In this document: in pieces, positions 1 through 9,500 of the stretch
Position numbering within the stretch: position 1 is the first letter of the stretch
How the letters are laid out: the number at the start of each line of letters is the position of its first letter
From: Opitutaceae bacterium
GTDB lineage: Bacteria > Verrucomicrobiota > Verrucomicrobiia > Opitutales > Opitutaceae
DNA length: 35,302 bases
Direction: 5' to 3'
NCBI GenBank assembly: GCA_028284235.1
Contig: JANQSC010000001.1
Location: 1-35,302, forward strand
Program-made: the position numbers and the translations under genes
The notes under the pieces: generated by a model
Seen by the model: only the letters and a program-made list of their open reading frames with translations
What the model was told of the DNA's origin: nothing
Database searches by the model: none

Positions 1-2
1 CC

Positions 3-701
3 GTCGCCCACGAAGATCAACTCTTCCCGGCTCCCAGTGGTTTGGACGACGCTCAAGCCGCCATGTTCTGGGTGAACCCCGCGACCGCATGGCAGCTCAT
101 GCACACCTTCGAACACCTGCAGCCCGGCGACTGGATCGTCCAAAACGCGGCGACCTCCGCCGTCGGCAAACTCGTCATCCAATTCGCCAAACAGCTGGGA
201 ATCCACACCGCCAATCTCGTTCGCGACCCCGCCTCTGGGCCCTCCCTGCAAGCGCTCGGGGCAGACCTCGTCGTCGCCGACAACCGCGACGCGGCCAACA
301 ATCTCAAAGAGGCCCTCGACGGCCGTCCCGCCCAGCTCGCTTTCAACGCGGTCGGCGGAAGCAGCGCCCTGACGCTGGCAAAACTCCTCGAAAACGGGCG
401 AACCCTCGTCACCTACGGAGGTATGGACCGCGAGCCTGCCCCGTTTCCCACCCGCTATCTTATCTTCAACGACCTTCGGCTCCGCGGATTCTGGGTGAGC
501 CAATGGTACACCCAAGCGGAACGATCGGCAATTGAGTCGCTCCACGAGACGATCGCCGCCCTAATGACATCCGCGTCCATCACGACCGAAGTCGAAGCCA
601 CCTATACTCTCGACGACTGGCAGGACGCGCTCCGCCATTCCACGAAGCCCGGAAAAAAAGGGAAAATCCTCTTCCTTCCCCAAACCGGTCGCGCATCCTA
701 G
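3..701 (+). CDS. Enoyl thioester reductase (MECR/ETR-like MDR oxidoreductase), 5' partial
   Basis: The frame is open to the left edge with no stop before position 3, so only the C-terminal 232 residues are present and the leftmost TTG/ATG codons are not true starts. The visible part is the NAD(P)-binding half of a medium-chain dehydrogenase/reductase. An NPATAWQL segment is followed by PGDWIVQNAATSAVG, the nucleotide-binding loop in the form used by mitochondrial-type 2-enoyl thioester reductases, then a Rossmann region with a NLVRD strand. Near the end, FWVSQWY and a closing GKKGKILFL strand fit the same family. Members reduce trans-2-enoyl-ACP/CoA with NADPH in fatty acid synthesis; I infer that role here. 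A related quinone-reductase-like MDR enzyme is the main alternative. It ends 39 bp before the next gene on the same strand, so co-transcription is possible. Confidence 0.82.
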   Translation, partial: VAHEDQLFPAPSGLDDAQAAMFWVNPATAWQLMHTFEHLQPGDWIVQNAATSAVGKLVIQFAKQLGIHTANLVRDPASGPSLQALGADLVVADNRDAANNLKEALDGRPAQLAFNAVGGSSALTLAKLLENGRTLVTYGGMDREPAPFPTRYLIFNDLRLRGFWVSQWYTQAERSAIESLHETIAALMTSASITTEVEATYTLDDWQDALRHSTKPGKKGKILFLPQTGRAS

Positions 702-740
702 ACCCAATCCAAAACGCGCGTTTCTACCCAGCAGTCACCC

Positions 741-1121
741 ATGGCGAAATCCGAATACAAGTTCAGTCGAAGCGCGGAGAATCTGATCGCCAATCTCCGG
801 GGAGTCCCTGAGGACTACACCCCGATCGTCCGCGAAACCGTCGACATGGGCGCCGTCTTCGACAAGATCCTCTACCGCTACAAAATCGGGGTCGAGTCGC
901 TCGAAGACCGAATTCGAGAACAATGGGTCCAAATCGTGGGGCCGGCCAACGCCCAGCACTGCAACCCCGTGCGTATCGAGCGCGACACGACCTTGATCAT
1001 CGCAGTATCCAACCCGATAATACGACAAGAACTGCAGTTCAACCAAACGCTCGTTCTCAAGAATCTCAGAGCCATCAAAGACGGAAGCCAAATCCGCGCC
1101 GTCGTTTTTCGGTCCGGCTGA
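741..1121 (+). CDS. DUF721/DciA-like replicative helicase loader candidate
   Basis: This is a 126-residue protein with the DUF721 pattern. A helical N-terminus leads into REQWVQIVG (Trp62), a short stretch with His73 and NPVRI, a strand DTTLIIAV, then the helix NPIIRQELQF and a closing IRAVVF strand. DUF721 proteins include DciA, which loads or operates the replicative helicase DnaB in bacteria lacking DnaC/DnaI. That role is known for the family and only inferred here. The ATG at 741 is preferred because it begins the conserved region with a normal-length N-terminus; no clear Shine-Dalgarno sequence is visible. It follows the reductase gene by 39 bp and is separated from glnD by 251 bp containing a palindromic element. 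Confidence 0.7.
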   Translation: MAKSEYKFSRSAENLIANLRGVPEDYTPIVRETVDMGAVFDKILYRYKIGVESLEDRIREQWVQIVGPANAQHCNPVRIERDTTLIIAVSNPIIRQELQFNQTLVLKNLRAIKDGSQIRAVVFRSG

Positions 1122-1172
1122 CTGCATCGATCTAAGACAACCCGAGACATTTCGTAGCTTCCAACTCATTAG

Positions 1173-1285
1173 GTAGGGCCTTCGCTCTTGACTCGGCGAA
1201 GCTCGTGGAGCGAAGACGGTTGCGAAGCGCCGCGTAAGTTGAGCTCCGGAACACAGACGCGGCATGGCGCGAGCGCCAGCCCTAC
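1173..1285. repeat. Intergenic palindromic element with GTAGGGC/GCCCTAC ends
   Basis: The 113-bp element is bounded by perfect 7-bp inverted termini, GTAGGGC (1173-1179) and GCCCTAC (1279-1285). Inside are CTTCGCTC (1180-1187) pairing with GAGCGAAG (1208-1215), CCGCGT (1230-1235) pairing with ACGCGG (1257-1262), and a tight hairpin TGGCGC-GA-GCGCCA (1265-1278). It fills much of the 251-bp gap between the DciA-like gene and glnD and would lie in the leader of a glnD transcript started upstream of it. It looks like a dispersed REP/MITE-like repeat. Being a single copy here, repeat status is inferred from the terminal inverted repeats only. Confidence 0.6.
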
Positions 1286-1372
1286 GCTTTCCAGGAACTA
1301 CCCAATCTCGAAGACCGTTCGAATCTTTGAGTTTACTCTCGCAAGCCCTCCCAAGATAGGTTTTGGGATAGG

Positions 1373-4219
<2,847 letters not shown>

Positions 4220-4307
4220 CAGAGTCTCAAAGAATTACGAAATGTCAGGGCTGGATCCCACTCAGCCCATGCGCGTCAACCTAACCTCCAGTATCCTGTT
4301 AACATGA

Positions 4308-4371
4308 ATCCTTGTCCCGCTTGCGGGATCTTTGTGACGCAACGCGTCATTTCGCCGCAAGGCGACTGTTG
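4308..4371 (-). repeat. Three-hairpin unit, copy 1 (left half of inverted pair)
   Basis: Read on the minus strand, the order is linker CAACAG; stem 1 TCGCC/GGCGA with loop TTGC; linker AAT; stem 2 GACGC/GCGTC with loop GTT; linker ACAAAGAT; stem 3 CCCGC/GCGGG with loop AA; linker ACAAGGAT. All stems are perfectly paired. Its linkers match copies 2 and 3 while its stem sequences mostly do not. Confidence 0.78.
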
Positions 4372-4386
4372 GACACCTTTTTCTTT

Positions 4387-4456
4387 CAACAGTGATCTCT
4401 TCGAGATCAAATTCCGCGCTGCGGAACAAAGATCCCGTCCATGACGGGACAAAGAT
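4387..4456 (+). repeat. Three-hairpin unit, copy 2 (right half of inverted pair)
   Basis: On the plus strand the order is linker CAACAG (4387-4392); stem 1 TGATCTC/GAGATCA with loop TTC (4393-4409); linker AAT (4410-4412); stem 2 TCCGC/GCGGA with loop GCT (4413-4425); linker ACAAAGAT (4426-4433); stem 3 CCCGTC/GACGGG with loop CAT (4434-4448); linker ACAAAGAT (4449-4456). It is the best-formed copy and points toward the sulfatase gene. Confidence 0.8.
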
Positions 4457-4558
4457 CTCAACCGAGTTTCGAGATTACTGGATAACCTCGAAAGTCCATC
4501 TCATCTTGGATTTCCAGACTCGCCAAGGTTCTCGGCGATCCATAGAACGCCCCTAACT

Positions 4559-6316
4559 ATGCCCTACCCCAAACTCTCCCTACTCCTGGCTTCCTTCGCG
4601 ATCTGCGCGTCCGCCTTCTCCGAGAATCGCCCGCCCAACGTGGTCGTCATCCTTACCGACGACCAAGGCTGGGGCGACTTGAGCGTGAACGGAAACGACA
4701 ATCTCTCCACGCCCGCCATCGACTCGCTCGCCGCGGAAGGGCTTACGTTCGAGAACTTCTACGTCTGCCAAGTCTGCGCTCCCACTCGAGCCGAGTTTCT
4801 CACCGGCCGCTACTACCCTCGTACCGGCGTGAGCGGAGTGAGCCGCGGACAAGGACGCCTCAACTACGACGAAACCACGATCGCCGACGTGTTTAAATCG
4901 GCTGGCTACGTAACCGGAGCCTTCGGCAAGTGGCACAACGGCACCCAATCGCCCTACCATCCGAACGACCGCGGTTTCGACGAGTACTACGGCTTCACCT
5001 CGGGCCACTGGGGCCACTACTTCAGTCCTCCGCTCGACCACAACGGCAGAAAGGTCCGCGGCCGAGGATACGTCGTCGACGATTTTACCGACAAGGCCAT
5101 CGAGTTTATCCAAAATAACAAAGAGTCTCCATTTTTCTGTTACGTTCCCTACAACACGCCCCACTCGCCCATGATGATCTCGGAACGCTTCTACGGGAAG
5201 TTCCGCGACGCGGACTTTCAACAACGCCACCGCGACCCCGAGAAGGAAGATCTGAACATGACCCGGGCCGCCCTCGCTATGTGCGAAAACATCGACTGGA
5301 ACGTCGGGCGGATCTTGCAGACGCTCGAAGAACTGGAAATCGCGGACGACACCATCGTCGTCTACTTTTCCGACAACGGCCCCAACTCCCTCCGTTGGAA
5401 CGGCGGCATGAAGGGCCGCAAAGGCGCCATCGACGAAGGAGGCGTTCGGTCCCCCTTCTTCATCCGCTGGACCGGACAACTCCCTCAAGATGAGACGATC
5501 GATCACATCGCCGGAGCGATTGACCTCCTCCCCACCCTGGCGGACCTCGCGGGAATCAATGCAAGAACGCGTTACCCCATCGACGGCCGCAGTCTCCGCC
5601 CTCTCTTGCGCGGCGATCAATCCAACTGGGAAGACCGCGCTCTGTTTTCGTTTCGCAATCGACAAGTCAGCGTTCGGACGCAGCAGTTCCGCTTGGACAG
5701 CGCGGGCAAGCTCTTCGACATTCCTGCCGATCGCGGACAACGTCGCGACGTGTCCCAAAAACATCCCGAAGTTACCAAGCGCCTTAAGCGTCAAGCCGAC
5801 TCCCACCTCGCGGCGATGCAGGCCGAAATCGAACGTTACCAAAGTCGACCCTTTACGGTCGGCTATTCTCCGTCAACGACTCTGCCCGCTCGCGACGGGA
5901 TCGAACATGGTGAGATCAAGCGGAGCTCAAAAGCGCCCAACAATTCTTTTTTTACTCATTGGAAACGTACCGACGATTCCATTACCTGGGAGGTAGACGT
6001 TGGAACTGCGGGCGTCTACGAAGCAATTGTTTACTACACGTGCAAACCCGAAAACGTTGGCGTCGACATTCTGATTTCCTCGAACAATGGCGGGGAAACC
6101 CAATCGACGATCACCGAAGCCTTCGATCCCCCGCTCTACGACAAGTCGATCGACCGGATGGAGGAGTCCCACTACTTCGTGAAAGACTTCACTTCGACTT
6201 CGCTCAGCACGCTTTTTCTAAAAACCGGCCCGGCCACGCTCACGCTTGAAGCGACTCGAATCCCCGGCGACGACGCAATCGATGTCCATTCGATCGAGTT
6301 GATTCGGTTGGATTGA
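4559..6316 (+). CDS. Secreted S1-family sulfatase (arylsulfatase/GalNAc-6-sulfatase type)
   Basis: The product has 585 residues with an N-terminal signal peptide (hydrophobic segment about 5-20). The S1 sulfatase core has Asp34-Asp35 in ILTDDQGWGD as metal ligands, and CAPTR at 73-77, whose Cys73 would be converted to formylglycine. AFGKWHNG gives Lys124 and His126, PHSP gives His202, and SDNG gives Asp272-Asn273; Lys285 or Lys288 in the following KGRKG stretch is a likely active-site lysine. Residues from about 430 to the end form a beta-rich domain with ITWEVDVGTAGVYEAIVYY, common as a C-terminal addition in PVC sulfatases. The enzyme hydrolyses sulfate esters, probably of polysaccharides, in the periplasm or outside the cell; the exact substrate cannot be read from the sequence. 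No formylglycine-generating enzyme is in the window. It is flanked on both sides by three-hairpin units and is convergent with the giant gene. Confidence 0.93.
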   Translation: MPYPKLSLLLASFAICASAFSENRPPNVVVILTDDQGWGDLSVNGNDNLSTPAIDSLAAEGLTFENFYVCQVCAPTRAEFLTGRYYPRTGVSGVSRGQGRLNYDETTIADVFKSAGYVTGAFGKWHNGTQSPYHPNDRGFDEYYGFTSGHWGHYFSPPLDHNGRKVRGRGYVVDDFTDKAIEFIQNNKESPFFCYVPYNTPHSPMMISERFYGKFRDADFQQRHRDPEKEDLNMTRAALAMCENIDWNVGRILQTLEELEIADDTIVVYFSDNGPNSLRWNGGMKGRKGAIDEGGVRSPFFIRWTGQLPQDETIDHIAGAIDLLPTLADLAGINARTRYPIDGRSLRPLLRGDQSNWEDRALFSFRNRQVSVRTQQFRLDSAGKLFDIPADRGQRRDVSQKHPEVTKRLKRQADSHLAAMQAEIERYQSRPFTVGYSPSTTLPARDGIEHGEIKRSSKAPNNSFFTHWKRTDDSITWEVDVGTAGVYEAIVYYTCKPENVGVDILISSNNGGETQSTITEAFDPPLYDKSIDRMEESHYFVKDFTSTSLSTLFLKTGPATLTLEATRIPGDDAIDVHSIELIRLD

Positions 6317-6327
6317 GGAATCAGAAC

Positions 6328-6394
6328 GAACGCGCCGGGGACGGCGCGTTCCACCTTCAGCTCGAATAGGTGGAACCCGACCTCCGGGCGGGTT
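6328..6394. terminator. Hairpin cluster after the sulfatase stop, possible terminator
   Basis: Starting 12 nt after the sulfatase stop codon, GAACGCGCCG (6328-6337) pairs with CGGCGCGTTC (6342-6351) across a GGGA loop, a 10-bp GC-rich stem. TTCCACCT (6349-6356) then pairs with AGGTGGAA (6368-6375), and AACCCG (6374-6379) with CGGGTT (6389-6394), followed by a short T-run and AT-rich sequence. The three stems share bases, so they are alternatives in part. Position and strength suit transcription termination between convergent genes, but the set may equally be a dispersed palindromic repeat. Confidence 0.45.
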
Positions 6395-6422
6395 TATATA
6401 CATAGGAAGATCCAAGCACAAA

Positions 6423-6492
6423 ATCTTGCTACCGCACAGCGGTATCCTGCTCCTGCGAAGCAGGATTTGATTCCGCTCGCGGAATCACTGTT
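6423..6492 (-). repeat. Three-hairpin unit, copy 3 (between the convergent genes)
   Basis: Read on the minus strand: linker AACAG (6492-6488); stem 1 TGATTCCGC/GCGGAATCA with loop GA (6487-6468); linker AAT (6467-6465); stem 2 CCTGC/GCAGG with loop TTC (6464-6452); linker AGCAGGAT (6451-6444); stem 3 ACCGC/GCGGT with loop TGT (6443-6431); linker AGCAAGAT (6430-6423). The layout equals copies 1 and 2, with different paired stems. It begins 16 bp beyond the end of the giant gene (stop at 6509-6511) and could also act as its terminator region. Confidence 0.75.
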
Positions 6493-6508
6493 AAACCAAA
6501 TACCTAAA

Positions 6509-9500
6509 TCAGTATTCGATTCGCTGAACCAGTCGGCCCTCGACCCAAACTTCCAGCTGAGCCTCTCCACTCGGACGGCTCACCGGTAGATTGAATGTCA
6601 ATCGATTTGTGGATACATCGAATTTGGGATCGTCCACTTCAATCCGAATATCGTCGCTGGTTCCCAACTCTCCATCCGGTCCCGCGAACACGGCGACGAC
6701 TTCGAATCCACTCTCAATCGTCTGAGCAATTGAATCATCCAATTGAATACGGGCGCTCGTTTGTTCAATATCGACAAGCTCGCTTGGAAGCGCCGTGGAC
6801 AAGGAAATCTCGCCCTTCGAGTCGCTCGGCCACAATTCCAGAGTCGAGCTACCAATAGTCACCTCTTCCAGCCAATCCGACTCCAACGTCCAGGGACGAT
6901 AGAGGAATACAGTCACCATGGCTCGAGTCGTCGCGCCGGTGTTGTCGGTGAATATAATCTCGATGGTTGTGAACGACGACGATCCAAACAGCGGAATACC
7001 GTCAAACAAAGCACGGTTCTTGGCAAGGCCTACCCAATCCGGGCCATCGGCAACGGTCAGCACGACCGTGCGGCCAACCGGAGCGGTCCAGTTGATCGGC
7101 AAGTCGAACAAAGTACCGTACTGCCACCAAACCGGAGTATCGATGGTCACCGAAATCGGTCCGGACGGTCCAGTCAGAAGCGTGGTGACTTGAGTCGCCG
7201 AGGTGTCGGCGCCTCCGTTGGAAGTTCCGCCATTGTCGCGGGCGAACACGCGCAGGATAAGCTCCTCGCCCGCCGCGTCCGGAGCGAGAGCGAACCGAAG
7301 CGTTCCATTGGCGTCGATGGTCGGGAGCTGGGAGAAGAGCTCCGGACGATCGGGGGTGACGATGAACTCGATCGTCTGTCCAGACTCGTTTGCGGGTCCG
7401 GTCGAGATGTCTGTTACCCAGTTTTCGAATACTTGCAGATTTGTCGTGTCGAGGACCGTCAAGTTGCGCGGCATAGTGAATGTAGGCGCTTGGTTGATGG
7501 ACGTAATTTCGATCGTAAACGAGAACTCAATCGAAGCGCCTTCGCCATCAGTGGCCACTACATTGACCGTCGCCAGTCCATTGGCGAATTCTGCAGGTGT
7601 GAAAGTCAGCGTCCCGTCCGTCGAAATCGTCGGCGCTACTGAGAACAACTCGGGACGATCAACTGTTATCGTCACCGTCAATTCCTGATCCGCCTCGTTC
7701 GCCGGTCCCGGAGCAATTCCGGCATTCCAATTCGGTATCGTCTGCGGGCCCGAATTCTCGTCAACGACTACATTATTTCCAACAATCGCTACGGGCGCGT
7801 CATTAACAGGCTGAAGCGTGATTGTTGTGGTTACAATCTCACTAGTCTCGACACCGTCATCGACGATGTAGCTAAAGCTGTCTTCACCAAAGAAATCAGG
7901 AAACGGCGTGTATGTGAAACTGCCGTCGGGAGAGAGCGTCAGCGTACCGTTGGTCGGCCCCTCGACCAGATTGACTTCCATCGCATCGTTCTCGGGATCG
8001 GAATCGTTGCTCAATACGTTGCCGACAACTGGGACGTCTTCCGTGCCTTCAAACGACTCTCCATTCGCGACTGGCGGCAGATTGTTGGGGTCGTCGAGAA
8101 TCAGTTCGACACGGTCGACGCTGGCCGAACTGGAAAGACCGCTCAACGTAACTAGGTCGAAGAACACAGTCACCGGAGTACCCGCCTCTAATCCAGCGAG
8201 GTCGATTGAGAATACGAGCTCTTGAGACAGGTCGACAACCCCTCCGGAAACAAAGCCAGGCTGCCCGTCGATTGTGACTCCACTTCCTAGATACAGTCTT
8301 CCATCTGACTGGAGATTGATGGCAGCGTCCGAGCCATCGAGCGCAGTTCCAACAAACGACGTTCCTGTTGCCGGATTGAGCAACGCCATTTCAAACGCGT
8401 CGCCAAACCCGCTCGCAAGCGCGCCCAGTTGCACATCCGATAGGGAGAACCTCAGATTCGTCGCGAACGCAGGTAGATGGAATGTCTGAGACAAGTCTGT
8501 GAAGAGTCGGTCGGAGGAATTTGTCAGCACGGCGACGCCATTCGTTATTGATACTTCGCCGAATATCTGCCACCCATCTGCAAGCGAAGAGAAGTAGCCG
8601 TTGATCAAGCCGACTCGAGGATCACCTAGTTCGTCGTCAATCGCTTGGGCTAGTTCGACAAAGCCGATGGCTGAGGCAGCCGTGGCAAAACTCGGTCCGC
8701 CCTCGCCAAGAACGCTGGCTTCCATGGCCGAATTCCATGAGTTTTCTAGAATCCGCGCTTCGAGTTGAGACGGCGTTCGGCGTTCTCCCGGCAACAGGCC
8801 AGGCGCCATTAGGCTGTTCGCGAACGCCGCCGCGTCCAGATGATTTCCATCTTCTGAAAGTTTGATCCACTCCCCATCGACATCGATTCCAGTTCCTCTT
8901 CCATCCACTATAATCTGGGATGCGAATCCGCTGAAATAGGAAGTGAATCCGTAAAGGTGACCCAACTCGTGCAATATCAGCGAATAAAGATCATAGCGAT
9001 CGCCCTCGACGCTCTCTCCCGGCTGGCTTAGGTTCCAGCCCAAGCTGGCGCCTGCTTTGTCAATCATTAGCAGGCCGGAAATCTCCCGAGACTCATTGTT
9101 AATTCCCGTAATAAACGCGTGGCCCAACTGATTCGCGGGCAAGTCTGTAATTTGTAGCGTGATACTGATTTCCGGCAACGAGGGCGCAAGGTTGCGCCAC
9201 GCGTCGATAGCGTGTTCCAGGAGGGATTCTGTAAATGATCTGAGGGAATCGACCGATGGATCGACGGGATCGCTATCCCCCGATCCAGGTGGAGGTCGCG
9301 TTAGCGCCGGCCCTGAATCCACACCCGGCATCGGTCTCGGCAAACCGACAAACGGAGAACCAGGCGAGAAGAACTGAGGCGAGTCTCCCGCCGTGCCGGG
9401 TTGACCGAGGAAAGCGCTGGTCGTCACGATACGCCCGCCGATAGCTAACCCAGCAGCCGATGCAAGAGCGGGCCGAGTCTGCATGCGAACGAAGTCTACG

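Larger units (their letters stand above)
4283..4490. repeat. Inverted pair of three-hairpin units (multi-cruciform element)
   Basis: Two units with the same architecture face each other around a 15-nt centre (4372-4386): a left unit on the minus strand (4371 to 4308) and a right unit on the plus strand (4387 to 4456). The linkers of the two halves are complementary. CTGTTG (4366-4371) matches CAACAG (4387-4392), and GGGATCTTTGT (4325-4335) matches ACAAAGATCCC (4426-4436). The hairpins between the linkers differ between the halves but each is self-complementary. A folded strand could therefore form a ladder of linker helices with a hairpin bulging from each side. Further outward, TCCAGTA (4287-4293) and TACTGGA (4476-4482) extend the inverted repeat. 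Confidence 0.8.
4220..4558. other. Gap between glnD and the sulfatase gene, mostly a palindromic element
   Basis: The 339-bp gap has no credible gene. A weak stem GGGCTG/CAGCCC (4248-4253 with 4263-4268) lies just after the glnD stop; it lacks a T-run, so I do not call it a terminator. From about 4283 to 4490 the gap is occupied by the inverted three-hairpin element described separately. An additional stem TTTCGAG/CTCGAAA (4467-4473 with 4487-4493) follows it. The last 65 bp before the sulfatase ATG show no clear promoter or Shine-Dalgarno sequence to my reading. Confidence 0.7.

Noticed and set aside
4248-4268. Stem GGGCTG/CAGCCC as the glnD terminator
   Set aside because: The stem has only 6 bp with a 9-nt loop and no following T-run; too weak to call.
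4580-5842. 420-codon open frame on - opposite the sulfatase
   Set aside because: No domain pattern is visible, and the sulfatase on + has an intact signal peptide and all catalytic motifs.
4308-6492. Integron attC sites as an explanation for the hairpin units
   Set aside because: attC sites form one long imperfect hairpin with conserved outer boxes; these units have three short separate hairpins with constant linkers, and no integrase is present.
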